64,000 bases of DNA, from the NCBI GenBank assembly GCA_900555615.1, contig USMB01000002.1, forward strand, positions 1 to 64,000, written 5' to 3'. The stretch comes from an uncultured Clostridium sp. Lineage in GTDB: Bacteria > Bacillota > Clostridia > TANB77 > CAG-508. Below are positions 16,503 through 25,720 of the stretch, piece by piece. Under the pieces are notes generated by a model. It was given only the letters and a program-made list of their open reading frames with translations, was not told where the DNA came from and ran no database searches. Positions within the stretch are counted from its first letter, which is position 1. Each line of letters starts with the position of its first letter. The position numbers and the translations under genes were made by a program.

Positions 16503-17429
16503 ATGGAAAAAACAATGTCTGTAGAAGATAAAATTAGAAGAGCAGAAGAAATCTACTATAAAAGAAAAGAACACGATTTGCCAGCTAGAGAAATAATAAA
16601 AAAACAAGAAAAAAAGGATTTTAAGCTATTAAAGAAAATGATCAGACAAATAATTGGATGTTTATTAATATATGCATTTTTTTATTTAATAGTAAATAAC
16701 AACTATATATTTTCAGAAGATTTTACAAATAAAGCAAAAGAGATTTTAGCACAAGACATTGATTTTATAAAAATATATTCTTGGATTTGTGACAGTGTAA
16801 ATAAAATAAATATACAACCTAATGAGGAAAATCAAGAAACAAAAATACAAGAGAATTTGAATGAAAACATCCAAAATAATAACGAAAATATAGGCGGAGC
16901 AGAAGAAATATTAACAGGAGAAGTAGAAAATGCGGATAACAGTATAGAACAACCAGATAAAATTGAAGAAACAGAAAATGTTGAAATAGCTGAAAATGTA
17001 GAACTTTCGCAAGAAGAAAAAGATATAAATTACATAAAAGAAACAATTAATTTTATTAAACCAATTGAAGGAAAAATTAGTTCAATGTTTGGACCAAGAA
17101 ATCCCACAACACCTACAGTGCCTAAAAATCATACAGGAACAGATATTGCAGCAGAGCCAGGAACTAAAATTGTTTCTGCAACAGATGGTACTGTAGTTCT
17201 GGCGTCAAGTAAAGGGGACTATGGAAAACATTTAAAAATTCAGATAAATGATGTGATGATTGTATATGCACATTGTAATAAATTATATGTAAAAGAAGGA
17301 GACTCTGTAAAACAGGGACAAGAAATTGCGGAAGTTGGCGCGACTGGAAATGTTACAGGACCACATCTACATTTTGAAATACGATATCAAGATAGATACA
17401 TAGATCCACAATCAATCTTGGAATTATAG
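16503..17429 (+). CDS. spoIVFA: SpoIVFA-like M23 (LytM) sporulation protein
   Basis: 308 residues, ATG 16503 after GGATGGAGG. A cytoplasmic N-terminal region of about 45 residues precedes one membrane segment (about 48-65). An acidic linker rich in Asn and Glu (about 105-170) leads to a C-terminal LytM domain. The zinc-ligand motifs are present: NHTGTDIA (His and Asp) and GPHLHFEI. In Bacillus SpoIVFA holds BofA and the SpoIVFB protease in the outer forespore membrane; its LytM domain is thought not to be catalytic there. The next gene is the SpoIVFB-like protease, which supports this name over a generic M23 peptidase. Confidence 0.75.
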   Translation: MEKTMSVEDKIRRAEEIYYKRKEHDLPAREIIKKQEKKDFKLLKKMIRQIIGCLLIYAFFYLIVNNNYIFSEDFTNKAKEILAQDIDFIKIYSWICDSVNKINIQPNEENQETKIQENLNENIQNNNENIGGAEEILTGEVENADNSIEQPDKIEETENVEIAENVELSQEEKDINYIKETINFIKPIEGKISSMFGPRNPTTPTVPKNHTGTDIAAEPGTKIVSATDGTVVLASSKGDYGKHLKIQINDVMIVYAHCNKLYVKEGDSVKQGQEIAEVGATGNVTGPHLHFEIRYQDRYIDPQSILEL

Positions 17430-17483
17430 AAAATTTTATAGATTTTGCCATAAAATCTAAATATTTTGTAGGGGAATAATATT

Positions 17484-18068
17484 TTGAAACTAAGGATAGA
17501 TTTAAAAATTTTTATTTTTTTAGTTTTATTTTATTTTACAAATCAATTAAAAATATATTTTATTGTCATGCTCTTTTGTTTATTACATGAATTAGGTCAT
17601 ATTATTATGGCTATTGCAATGAAAATGAAAATAGAAAAACTAGAAATAATGCCACTTGGATTTTCAGCTACTTTTAGCGGAGAGTGTATAAATGAAACTA
17701 AATTAATATTAAAAAACATTGCAATTGCATTGGCTGGACCACTTTTAACACTAATTTTTATTATAATATTTTTAAATATAAATATAGTGTTTAGAAAAGA
17801 AATTATATATTCAAATATTTTAATATTAATACTTAATTTACTTCCAATTTATCCTCTTGATGGAGGAAGAGTAGTAAACGGAATTATTCAACTTAGAGTC
17901 GGAAAAGAGAAAGCTTCTGTAATGGTTGATAAAGTTACATATATAACAATAGTTTTAATGACAATTGCTAGTAGTATAGCTGTATATTATTTCAAAAATA
18001 TTGCAATATTTTTAATTTGCATACTTTTATGGTTGATTGTTTTTAGAACAAGAAAATTATCTTGTTGA
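17484..18068 (+). CDS. spoIVFB: SpoIVFB-like site-2 metalloprotease
   Basis: 194 residues starting with TTG 17484 after AGGGGAA. Several membrane segments surround the zinc motif HELGH (residues 35-39) and the third ligand region LPIYPLDGGRVVNG (near residue 125). Both are typical for M50 intramembrane proteases. SpoIVFB cleaves pro-sigma-K in the mother cell. No CBS domain is present, so the protein is shorter than Bacillus SpoIVFB (about 290 residues) and ends just after the last membrane segment. Pairing with spoIVFA and a bofA gene at 38869 supports the role. Confidence 0.8.
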   Translation: MKLRIDLKIFIFLVLFYFTNQLKIYFIVMLFCLLHELGHIIMAIAMKMKIEKLEIMPLGFSATFSGECINETKLILKNIAIALAGPLLTLIFIIIFLNINIVFRKEIIYSNILILILNLLPIYPLDGGRVVNGIIQLRVGKEKASVMVDKVTYITIVLMTIASSIAVYYFKNIAIFLICILLWLIVFRTRKLSC

Positions 18069-18157
18069 AACTACTTGAAACTTAAATAAAAAAGTATAAA
18101 CTACTTGCTATTTAACAAATAAAATAGTAAAATATATAACAGAAAGGCAGGTATAAA

Positions 18158-19483
18158 ATGGGAAAACCAACAGTAGCGATTATAGGAAAACCAAATGTAG
18201 GAAAATCAACATTTTTTAACTACATAGTAGGTAGCAGAATTTCAATAGTAGAAGATACACCAGGAGTAACAAGAGATAGAGTATATGCAGAAACGAATTG
18301 GAGAGGAAGAAATTTCACAGTAGTAGATACAGCTGGAATTGAGCCAGAATCTGAAGATATAATAATATCACAAATGAGAGAACAAGCTAAAATTGCAATA
18401 GATATTGCAGATGTAATAATATTTTTAACAGATGTAAAGCAAGGAGTAACAGCTGCAGACCAAGAAATAGCTTTGATGCTAAAAAAATCAAAAAAACCTG
18501 TTGTGTTAGTATGCAATAAAGCAGATAACATGAGTAAAGATAGAAATGATATTTATGAGTTTTATAACTTAGGAGTAGGAGAACCATATCCTGTTTCAGC
18601 AGCAAATGCATTAGGAATAGGTGATGTATTAGATGCAATATATGATAAATTTCCAGAACAACAAGAGGGTGAAGACGAAGATGATAAAATCAAAGTAGCT
18701 GTTATAGGAAAGCCAAATGTAGGAAAATCATCATTAATCAATAAAATCCTAGGAGAAAATAGAACAATTGTAAGTTCAATTGCAGGAACCACAAGAGATG
18801 CAATAGATACTGAATATGAAAATCAATATGGAAAATATGTGCTAATAGATACTGCAGGAATAAGAAGAAAAAGTAAAGTAACAGAATCAATAGAAAAATT
18901 CAGCATAATGAGAACTTTACTTGCAATTGAAAGAGCAGATGTATGCTTAATGATGATAGATGCAAATGAAGGGGTTACAGAGCAAGATGCAAAAATTGCA
19001 GGAGAAGCGCATGAAGCTGGAAAAGGAATTATCATTGTTGTTAACAAATGGGATGAATATGAAAAAGAGACAGGGACATTAGAAAAATACAAAAAAGAAG
19101 TATATAACAAATTATCATATTTATCATATGCACCAATTATCTTTATATCAGCAAAAACTGGACAAAGAGTAGACAAGTTGTTTTCAATGATAAATCATGT
19201 TGCAGAACAAAATGCAATGAGAATTTCAACAGCTGTGTTAAATCAAGTAATAAATGAGGCAATTGCACTTGTACAACCACCAACAGATAAGGGAAAGAGA
19301 TTAAAAATATTGTATGGAACTCAAGCAAGTACAAAGCCACCAACATTTGTAATATTTGTAAACAATAAAGAATTGTTCCATTTTTCGTATGAAAGATATT
19401 TGGTAAATCAAATAAGAAAAGAATTTGGATTGGAAGGAACACCAGTTAGAATTATTGCAAGAGAAAAAATAGAAAAGGAGTAG
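18158..19483 (+). CDS. der: Ribosome assembly GTPase Der
   Basis: 441 residues with two GTPase domains in tandem, unique to Der (EngA). G1 motifs are GKPNVGKST (near residue 11) and GKPNVGKSS (near 186), G3 motifs DTAGIE and DTAGIR, G4 motifs NKAD and NKWD. A KH-like C-terminal domain follows ('TKPPTFVIFVNNKELFHFSYERYL'). It acts in 50S subunit assembly. Start ATG after GAAAGGCAGG. It is the first gene of a der-plsY-gpsA run with short gaps. Confidence 0.96.
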   Translation: MGKPTVAIIGKPNVGKSTFFNYIVGSRISIVEDTPGVTRDRVYAETNWRGRNFTVVDTAGIEPESEDIIISQMREQAKIAIDIADVIIFLTDVKQGVTAADQEIALMLKKSKKPVVLVCNKADNMSKDRNDIYEFYNLGVGEPYPVSAANALGIGDVLDAIYDKFPEQQEGEDEDDKIKVAVIGKPNVGKSSLINKILGENRTIVSSIAGTTRDAIDTEYENQYGKYVLIDTAGIRRKSKVTESIEKFSIMRTLLAIERADVCLMMIDANEGVTEQDAKIAGEAHEAGKGIIIVVNKWDEYEKETGTLEKYKKEVYNKLSYLSYAPIIFISAKTGQRVDKLFSMINHVAEQNAMRISTAVLNQVINEAIALVQPPTDKGKRLKILYGTQASTKPPTFVIFVNNKELFHFSYERYLVNQIRKEFGLEGTPVRIIAREKIEKE

Positions 19484-19489
19484 ATTAAT

Positions 19490-20119
19490 ATGGCAGCATA
19501 TATAATAGTAGGAATAGTAGCCTATTTAATAGGAAGTATTAGTTTTTCAGTTATTATCAGTAAGAAAATGGCTGGATTTGATGTAAGAGAAAAAGGAAGC
19601 GGAAATGCAGGAGCAACAAATATGCTTAGATCTGTAGGAAAAAAGGCCGCAATATTAACATTATTAGGAGATGCTTTAAAAGGAGTAGTTGCAATTTTAT
19701 TTGCAATTATAGTTGGAGCAATTGCTAAAAGTGCAGACAAATCATTATTAGTACAAATTGCTGGAATTTTAGTAGTTGTAGGACATACATTCCCTATATT
19801 CTTTGGATTTAAAGGTGGAAAAGGTGTTGCAACATCATTAGGGGTATTATTAATGACAAACTGGAAAATTGGATTAATTTGTTTAGTGTTTGCATTAGTA
19901 TTAATGGCTGTTACTAGAATGGTTTCATTAGGTTCAATTGGAGCTGCTGTACTATTTCCAGTATTAGTTTTATTTATACACACAAATTTTACAATATCAG
20001 AAGGAAGTAGCTATTTTGTATATAGTGTTATCTTAGCTGCAATTGTAATATTTAACCATAGAGCAAATGTTCAAAGAATATTAAATGGTACAGAAAATAA
20101 ATTAAGTTTTAAGAAATAG
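19490..20119 (+). CDS. plsY: Acyl-phosphate glycerol-3-phosphate acyltransferase
   Basis: 209-residue membrane protein with five or more hydrophobic segments. The conserved loops are visible: 'REKGSGNAGATNMLR' near residue 38, 'GHTFPIFFGFKGGKGVATSLG' (split by few changes) near residue 98, and 'NHRANVQRILNGTENK' at the end. PlsY transfers the acyl group of acyl-phosphate to glycerol-3-phosphate, the first step of phospholipid synthesis. It starts seven bases after der and is followed by gpsA, which makes its substrate. Confidence 0.95.
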   Translation: MAAYIIVGIVAYLIGSISFSVIISKKMAGFDVREKGSGNAGATNMLRSVGKKAAILTLLGDALKGVVAILFAIIVGAIAKSADKSLLVQIAGILVVVGHTFPIFFGFKGGKGVATSLGVLLMTNWKIGLICLVFALVLMAVTRMVSLGSIGAAVLFPVLVLFIHTNFTISEGSSYFVYSVILAAIVIFNHRANVQRILNGTENKLSFKK

Positions 20120-20144
20120 TAGAAACTTATAGGAGGAACAAGTG

Positions 20145-21131
20145 ATGAAAAAAATAGCTATAATAGGAAGTGGAAGTTGGGGAGTAGCTCTTGCAATTCA
20201 CCTTGCTAAATTAGGAAATGAAATAAAAATTTGGTCTTTTGCAGAAGATGAAAGAGATTTAATAAATAAAGAAAAAAGATGCAAATTCTTGCAAAATGTT
20301 ACATTACCAGATGGAATTGAAGCAACAAATTCTTATGAATATGCAATAAAAGATTCAGAATTTATCATACATGTAACACCATCAAAATTTACAAGAGACA
20401 CAGTGAAACAATATAAGCAATATGTAACAAATCAACCAATTGTAATATGTTCAAAAGGATTTGAAAAAGATAGTATGTTAACATTAGATGAAGTAATTCA
20501 AGAAGAAATTCCAAATGTTAAGATTGCAGTACTATCAGGACCAAGCCATGCAGAAGAAGTATCAATTGCAATACCAACAGTTTTAGTTGTAGCATCAAAA
20601 TATGATGCAGTATTAAAATTAGTTCAAGATACATTTATGTGTGAAAAAATGAGAATATATACCTCAAGAGATGTAAAAGGTGTTGAACTTGGAGGAGCAT
20701 TAAAAAATATTATTGCATTTTGTGCCGGAGTTGCAGCAGGGCTAGGACTTGGAGATAATACATTTGCGGCTTTAATAACAAGAGGATTAGCAGAGCTATC
20801 AAGATTAGGTGTTGAGCTAGGTGGACAAAAAGAAACATTATATGGTCTAAGTGGATTAGGAGATTTAATAGTAACTTGTTTAAGTGAGCATAGCAGAAAC
20901 AGAAAAGCAGGAAAATTAATTGGTCAAGGCTTAAGCTTAGAAGAAACTAAAAAAGAAGTTGGAATGACAATTGAAAGTATAGATAACATAGAAGTTGCAC
21001 ATGAATTAGGAAAATTGCATAATATAGAAATGCCAATAGTAGAAGCAGTATATGGAATATTATATAAAGGATTAAAGCCAGAAGAGGCAGTTAGTATGTT
21101 AATGAACAGAGCTAAGAAAAGCGAAAATTAA
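20145..21131 (+). CDS. gpsA: Glycerol-3-phosphate dehydrogenase [NAD(P)+]
   Basis: 328 residues. The Rossmann loop GSGSWGVALAIHLA opens the protein. 'SKGFEKDS', 'LSGPSHAEEVS', the catalytic Lys region 'GVELGGALKNIIAFCAGVAAGLG' (varied) and 'LSGLGDLIVTCLSEHSRN' mark GpsA. It reduces dihydroxyacetone phosphate to glycerol-3-phosphate for PlsY, encoded just upstream. I chose ATG 20145, eight bases after AGGAGG, over the GTG one codon earlier. Confidence 0.95.
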   Translation: MKKIAIIGSGSWGVALAIHLAKLGNEIKIWSFAEDERDLINKEKRCKFLQNVTLPDGIEATNSYEYAIKDSEFIIHVTPSKFTRDTVKQYKQYVTNQPIVICSKGFEKDSMLTLDEVIQEEIPNVKIAVLSGPSHAEEVSIAIPTVLVVASKYDAVLKLVQDTFMCEKMRIYTSRDVKGVELGGALKNIIAFCAGVAAGLGLGDNTFAALITRGLAELSRLGVELGGQKETLYGLSGLGDLIVTCLSEHSRNRKAGKLIGQGLSLEETKKEVGMTIESIDNIEVAHELGKLHNIEMPIVEAVYGILYKGLKPEEAVSMLMNRAKKSEN

Positions 21132-21182
21132 TTAATAATTTTAATAAATGTGTTAATAATATAAAAAATGGAGGAATTAAAA

Positions 21183-21725
21183 ATGGGATTTTTTGATAAT
21201 TTAGGAAAAAAGGCTAGTGCTGCATATGATGCAACAGCTGAAAAAACAAGCAAACTTGCAAAAGAGGCAAAATTAAGAATGAAGATAAACGAAAATAAAT
21301 CAAACATTAAAGATTTATATGAAGAAATCGGAAAAAAAGTTTATGAAAAACATGTAAGAGAAGAAAATATTGATATTAACACAGATTTAGAAGAAGAATG
21401 CACCAAAATAGATGTGTTATCAGCAGAAATTGAAACATGTTTAAAATCAATCTTAGAATTAAAAGAAAAGAAACAATGTGAAAATTGTCATGCAGAGATA
21501 GAATTGAATGCATCATTCTGTCCAAAATGTGGAGAAAAGCAACCAGTAGAAGAAGTAAAAGTTGCTGAAGTTGTTGATGCAAATGCAGCTGATTCTGCAG
21601 AAACTCCAAAAACAGAAGAAAATGCCGAAGCTGAAAACACTGTTGAAAAAGTTACAGAAGTAATGTCTCAAGAAACACAAGAAAATGCAAAAGAAGAAAT
21701 GGGAGGCAATACAGATAATCAATAA
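21183..21725 (+). CDS. Zinc-ribbon protein with helical N-terminus
   Basis: 180 residues from ATG 21183 after GGAGG. Residues 1-90 are helical (MGFFDNLGKKASAAYDATAEK, then a coiled coil with 'LYEEIGKKVYEKH'). A zinc ribbon CENC ... CPKCGEK follows near residues 97-118. The last 60 residues are acidic and Ala/Glu-rich, probably disordered. Proteins of this build are common in Clostridia but have no known role. The stop overlaps the dtd start by one base (TAATG), so the two are translated together. Confidence 0.6.
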   Translation: MGFFDNLGKKASAAYDATAEKTSKLAKEAKLRMKINENKSNIKDLYEEIGKKVYEKHVREENIDINTDLEEECTKIDVLSAEIETCLKSILELKEKKQCENCHAEIELNASFCPKCGEKQPVEEVKVAEVVDANAADSAETPKTEENAEAENTVEKVTEVMSQETQENAKEEMGGNTDNQ

Positions 21726-22162
21726 TGAAAGTAGTAATACAAAGAGTAAAAAATGCAAGTGTAAAAGTTGATGGAAAAGTAGTTGGAGAGATAGAAAAAG
21801 GTTTCTTAGTTTTAGTAGGAATAAAAGTAGGAGACACAAAAGAGCAAGCAGATTATCTTGTAAAAAAAGTATGTAATTTACGAGTATTTACAGACGAAAA
21901 TGATAAAATGAATTTAAGCTTAAAAGATGTTAATGGAAAATTATTAATAGTATCACAATTCACTTTATATGGAGATTGTAGTGATGGCAACAGACCAAGT
22001 TTTATAGAAGCAGCAAGACCAGAAGAAGCAATTCCATTATATGAATATTTCTGTAAAGAATGTGCCAAAAAAGGAATAGAGGTTCAACGAGGAATATTTG
22101 GAGCAGACATGAAAGTTGAATTATTAAATGATGGACCAGTTACAATAGTAATAGAAAAATAA
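21725..22162 (+). CDS. dtd: D-aminoacyl-tRNA deacylase
   Basis: 145 residues, start ATG overlapping the preceding stop. MKVVIQRVKNASV, the active-site 'SQFTLYGDC' and the cross-dimer 'NDGPVTIVIEK' (GPVT-type) motifs are present. The usual GRRPSF appears as GNRPSF. The enzyme frees D-amino acids and mischarged glycine from tRNA. A strong hairpin terminator follows. Confidence 0.95.
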   Translation: MKVVIQRVKNASVKVDGKVVGEIEKGFLVLVGIKVGDTKEQADYLVKKVCNLRVFTDENDKMNLSLKDVNGKLLIVSQFTLYGDCSDGNRPSFIEAARPEEAIPLYEYFCKECAKKGIEVQRGIFGADMKVELLNDGPVTIVIEK

Positions 22163-22215
22163 AATAAGAAGTTTTGTCGAAAAGTTCTAGTTCGACAAAA
22201 CTTCTTATTTTTTAC
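22163..22215 (+). terminator. Terminator after dtd
   Basis: Nineteen-base near-perfect stem, AATAAGAAGTTTTGTCGAA (22163-22181) with its complement at 22191-22209, followed by T's. Confidence 0.9.
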
Positions 22216-22217
22216 TC

Positions 22218-22246
22218 TTGGAAAAAACTACCAGTGGTAATATAAT
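22218..22246 (+). promoter_or_regulatory. Promoter of the spoIIA operon
   Basis: TTGGAA (22218-22223), a 17-base spacer and TATAAT (22241-22246) lie 43 bases before spoIIAA. This fits a sigma-A promoter. In Bacillus the operon is read by sigma-H; I cannot see a clear sigma-H site here. Confidence 0.6.
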
Positions 22247-22288
22247 AAAAACTGCATAAAGAAAAATGAAAAATGAAAGGATGGTTGT

Positions 22289-22639
22289 ATGGAAAGTCAG
22301 TATCTGAAAAAAGACAAGCAGTTGATCTTCAAAATTAATGAAGACATAGATGAATGTGTAGCACAAAAGATAAGGAGGAAATTAGATAATGAAATTGAAA
22401 GATATATGCCTAAAAAAGTTGTATTTGATTTTAGCGATGTTTCTTTTATGGACAGTGCAGGAATAGGGTTGTTAATGGGAAGGTATAAGTTAGTAAGTAT
22501 GCTAGGAGGCCAAGTAGAAGTGTCAAATATAACTCCATCAGTAAGAAGAATCTTTGAAATGAGTGGGATTCAAAAGGTGATACCATGTGCTCAAAAAAGG
22601 ACCGACCCCAAATTCGCAAAGGAGGTGCCAAATGAATAA
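22289..22639 (+). CDS. spoIIAA: Anti-sigma F factor antagonist SpoIIAA (repeat-derived C-terminus)
   Basis: 116-residue STAS-domain protein. The phosphorylated Ser is in [15 protein letters not shown] (near residue 56). Unphosphorylated SpoIIAA binds SpoIIAB and frees sigma-F in the forespore. The last 18 residues (from [18 protein letters not shown]) are encoded by a copy of the 'GGACCGACCCC' REP-like repeat at 22592-22618, which replaces the normal family ending. The coding sequence overlaps spoIIAB by eight bases. Start ATG 22289 follows GAAAGGATGG. Confidence 0.93.
   Translation: MESQYLKKDKQLIFKINEDIDECVAQKIRRKLDNEIERYMPKKVVFDFSDVSFMDSAGIGLLMGRYKLVSMLGGQVEVSNITPSVRRIFEMSGIQKVIPCAQKRTDPKFAKEVPNE
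22592..22618 (-). repeat. REP-like repeat inside the spoIIAA coding end
   Basis: CAAAAAAGGACCGACCCC followed by AAATTCGCA, the same unit as around the RAYT gene. It is read through in frame by spoIIAA and runs directly into AAAGGAGG, the ribosome site of spoIIAB. Confidence 0.85.
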
Positions 22640-23111
22640 TATTTATGACAATGAAATGAAAATTGAATTTTTAAGTAAATCAAATAATGAAGCTTTTGCT
22701 AGAATTTCTGTAGCAGCCTTTGTGGCACAATTAGACCCTACATTAGAGGAAATTGCAGATATAAAAACAGCAGTTTCAGAGGCTGTAACAAATGCGATTA
22801 TTCATGGATATGAACAGCAAAGTGGAATTGTAAAATTAGTGTGTAAGATAAGAGAAAAAGAGGTGCTTATTGAGATTTCAGACACGGGAAAAGGAATTGA
22901 AAATGTTGAGATTGCCAAACAACCATTATATACAACAAAAGCAAATTTAGAAAGATCTGGAATGGGATTTACAATTATGGAAAGTTTTATGGATCAAGTA
23001 GAAGTTGAATCTGTTTTAGGGCTTGGAACAAAAGTAACAATGAAAAAGAAGATTAAAAGCCATTGTGAAAATGATGAATTTGCAGTTGCTTCAATAAGGG
23101 GAGATGAATAG
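22632..23111 (+). CDS. spoIIAB: Anti-sigma F factor and serine kinase SpoIIAB
   Basis: 159 residues of the GHKL kinase fold. The N box is [14 protein letters not shown], the G1 box DTGKGIEN and the G2 region '[15 protein letters not shown]'. It holds sigma-F inactive and phosphorylates SpoIIAA. I chose ATG 22632, after AAAGGAGGTGCC, over a longer frame that would translate the REP repeat. The last 20 residues extend beyond the usual end. The stop overlaps the sigF start. Confidence 0.95.
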   Translation: MNNIYDNEMKIEFLSKSNNEAFARISVAAFVAQLDPTLEEIADIKTAVSEAVTNAIIHGYEQQSGIVKLVCKIREKEVLIEISDTGKGIENVEIAKQPLYTTKANLERSGMGFTIMESFMDQVEVESVLGLGTKVTMKKKIKSHCENDEFAVASIRGDE

Positions 23112-23839
23112 TGCATGAGAATGATATGAAAGTCATCGACAATGCTAAAAATGGTAATAAAGATGCAATGACTAAGTTAATTGAAGATAATAATGGACTT
23201 ATTTGGAGTATTGTTCGAAGATTTAATGGAAGGGGATATGATATAGAAGACTTATATCAAATTGGAACTATTGGATTTATAAAAGCAATCCAAAGATTTG
23301 ATACAAGTTTTGAAGTTAGACTTTCAACATATGCAGTACCATACATTTTAGGAGAAATAAAAAGATATATAAGAGATGATGGGCCAATTAAAGTTAGTAG
23401 AAGTATTAAAGAATTAAATGTAAAAATATTGGAATTACAAAGAGAATTTCTTCATAAATATGGAAGAGATATAAGTTTAGAAGAAATTTCAAAAGAGCTT
23501 AAAATTTCGAAAGAAGAAATTGCGATGGCGTTAGATTCAGCTAGACCAGTTGATTCGATAGAAGATGCAAAATATAAAGACAATAAGACAGACAAAACAG
23601 TTAGCATTTTAGAGCAAATTTCTACTGGAAAAGATGAAGAGACAGAAATTACAAATAGAATAACAATCAAAAATTTAATAAATGAATTAAATGATAAAGA
23701 AAAAGAAATCATATTGTTAAGGTATTACAAGCAAAAAACACAAATGCAAGTTTCAAAAATATTAGGAATTACTCAAGTACAGGTTTCTAGAATAGAAAGA
23801 AAGGTGCTAGATAAAATGAAAAAAAGATTGAGTGGTTAA
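23111..23839 (+). CDS. sigF: RNA polymerase sigma-F factor
   Basis: 242 residues. GTG start at 23111 in TAGTG, overlapping the spoIIAB stop. Region 2 has 'DIEDLYQIGTIGFIKAIQRFD' and 'LSTYAVPYILGEIKRYIRDDG', and region 4.2 'MQVSKILGITQVQVSRIERKVLDKMK' as helix-turn-helix. Sigma-F is the first forespore-specific sigma factor. It is third in the canonical spoIIAA-spoIIAB-sigF operon. Confidence 0.96.
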   Translation: MHENDMKVIDNAKNGNKDAMTKLIEDNNGLIWSIVRRFNGRGYDIEDLYQIGTIGFIKAIQRFDTSFEVRLSTYAVPYILGEIKRYIRDDGPIKVSRSIKELNVKILELQREFLHKYGRDISLEEISKELKISKEEIAMALDSARPVDSIEDAKYKDNKTDKTVSILEQISTGKDEETEITNRITIKNLINELNDKEKEIILLRYYKQKTQMQVSKILGITQVQVSRIERKVLDKMKKRLSG

Positions 23840-23851
23840 AGGAGGAGATAC

Positions 23852-24883
23852 GTGAAAAATATAAAAAATGTTTTGTTATATTTTATAGGTTTTACTATTT
23901 TGTTTTTTATTGCACCAGCAATTTGTACTGTTGTGCCGTCAAAAACACAACAAGTAATAGCTAAAGAGGAAACTTCAAATTCTAATATAATTGAACAAGA
24001 AAATAATGCAAATTCAACAAATGATGAGAAAAAGAAAATAAAACTGTTACATTCACAAACAGGAAATATTGAGGAATTAGATTTAGATGAATATTTATAT
24101 GGTGTAGTATCTAGTGAGATGCCGGCAAACTTTGAAATTGAAGCTTTAAAAGCCCAGGCTGTTGTTGCAAGAACTTACACCATATATCAAACTATGTACA
24201 ATTCAAGTAAGCATACTGATGCTGATATATGTGACAATTATGCTTGTTGTCAGGCTTGGATAAGCAAAGAAGAAAGAATGGCTAAATGGGGGCAAGATGA
24301 AGCAGAAGGCAATTGGAATAAAATTGTAGAAGCAGTAAATTCAACGACAGGAAAAATTGTAGCATATAATGGCAAACCAATCAATGCATTTTTTCATGCA
24401 AATAGTGGAGGAATGACAGAAAGTTCTTTAAACATATGGGGAGGAATAGATTATCCATATTTAAAATCTGTTGAAACCGCTGGAGAAAATGAATATTCTC
24501 AATATAGTTCACAAGTGAAAATAACTAAAGAAGAATTGCTAAACAAAATGAAAGAAAAATACCCAGATTGCGAAATAGACTTTAGTCAAACGGATTGTAT
24601 AAAAATTCAAGAATATACAACAAGTGGAAGAGTAAAGACGATTAAAATAGGAAATAAAGAAATAGCAGGAACAGAAGCAAGAACAATTTTAGGGTTAAAA
24701 TCAACAAACTTTTCAGTTGTAATAGAAGGAGAAGAAATTATTTTTTCAGTTACAGGATATGGTCATGGAGTTGGAATGAGTCAAACTGGAGCAGATAGTA
24801 TGGCAAAAACCGGAGCAAATTATGAAACAATAATTAAACATTTTTACACAGGAGTGGAAATAATTGAATTAAAATTTCTTTAA
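23852..24883 (+). CDS. spoIID: SpoIID lytic transglycosylase of engulfment
   Basis: 343 residues starting with GTG 23852 after AAAGGAGG. One N-terminal membrane segment (residues 7-26) is followed by the SpoIID domain with 'LDEYLYGVVSSEMPANFEIEALKAQAVVARTY' (conserved Glu) and 'GYGHGVGMSQTGA' near the end. The enzyme cuts glycan strands during engulfment of the forespore. Being next to sigF and the spoIIQ-like gene matches the conserved clostridial order. Confidence 0.94.
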   Translation: MKNIKNVLLYFIGFTILFFIAPAICTVVPSKTQQVIAKEETSNSNIIEQENNANSTNDEKKKIKLLHSQTGNIEELDLDEYLYGVVSSEMPANFEIEALKAQAVVARTYTIYQTMYNSSKHTDADICDNYACCQAWISKEERMAKWGQDEAEGNWNKIVEAVNSTTGKIVAYNGKPINAFFHANSGGMTESSLNIWGGIDYPYLKSVETAGENEYSQYSSQVKITKEELLNKMKEKYPDCEIDFSQTDCIKIQEYTTSGRVKTIKIGNKEIAGTEARTILGLKSTNFSVVIEGEEIIFSVTGYGHGVGMSQTGADSMAKTGANYETIIKHFYTGVEIIELKFL

Positions 24884-24943
24884 ATGAATAATCTCCGAAA
24901 AAAAGTAAATACTTGTATTAATAAAGAAAACAAGGAGGAAATT

Positions 24944-25702
24944 ATGAAAAGAGACAAGTTATTTATTTATATCGGAACTGTAGTGTTTTTTCTTTTAGCA
25001 ATAGCTTTAGGAATTATAATGTACATGTTATCTAGAACTTCAGGAAAATTAGAAAATGATTCAAGCCAAATAAGTAGTAAAAGCAATGATGGAGAACAAG
25101 AAATTAGTGAGAGTGTAAGTTCTGAAATTGGAAAAAAAGTTGAAGAACAAGAAAATACTAATACTCCGAATACTCAAAACACTTCAAGTATATCAAGTAC
25201 ATCTAGTACTGAAGTAAGAGAAAATGTAAAAAATACTGAAACTAAAGCAAGTGATGCAGAAAAAACAGTTGAAGAGCCAAAAGAAACTAAGAAAGAGATT
25301 ACATTTGTAAATCCAGTGGAAGGAGAAATCATTGGTGAATATGCAAAAGATAATTTAATCTATTCTGAAACCTTAAAAGAATGGATTACACATACAGCTA
25401 TTGATATTAAAGCAGATAAAACAAGTGTTATAAAATCAGCAGCAGATGGAATAGTAAAAACAATTTTAAATGATCCGAGATATGGTTTAACTGTAATAGT
25501 TGAACATGATGATGGATATGAAACAGTATATTCTAATTTATTGACAGCAGAGTTTGTGGTTGAAGGTGAAGAAATTAAACAGGGACAAACTATAGGAACA
25601 GCAGGAAATACAGCATCATTTGAGAGTAGCATGGAATGTCATTTGCATTTTGAATTATTGAAAGATGGGGAATATTTAAATCCATCAATATATTTAAAAT
25701 AG
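24944..25702 (+). CDS. spoIIQ: SpoIIQ-like M23 peptidase-domain protein
   Basis: 252 residues from ATG 24944 after CAAGGAGG. One membrane segment (residues 6-25), a Ser/Glu/Thr-rich linker and a C-terminal LytM domain (from about residue 115). Zinc-binding motifs are intact: HTAIDI (His and Asp) and CHLHFEL. In Bacillus SpoIIQ the LytM site is degenerate, while clostridial homologues keep it. SpoIIQ spans from the forespore and docks with SpoIIIAH. Adjacent to spoIID and two genes after sigF, as expected for a sigma-F target. Confidence 0.85.
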   Translation: MKRDKLFIYIGTVVFFLLAIALGIIMYMLSRTSGKLENDSSQISSKSNDGEQEISESVSSEIGKKVEEQENTNTPNTQNTSSISSTSSTEVRENVKNTETKASDAEKTVEEPKETKKEITFVNPVEGEIIGEYAKDNLIYSETLKEWITHTAIDIKADKTSVIKSAADGIVKTILNDPRYGLTVIVEHDDGYETVYSNLLTAEFVVEGEEIKQGQTIGTAGNTASFESSMECHLHFELLKDGEYLNPSIYLK

Positions 25703-25720
25703 GTTGTGAATTTGTGAATT

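Noticed and set aside
22587..22631. Longer SpoIIAB starting inside the repeat
   Set aside because: It would code the REP repeat in the SpoIIAB frame; the ATG at 22632 has a perfect ribosome site and matches the usual family start.
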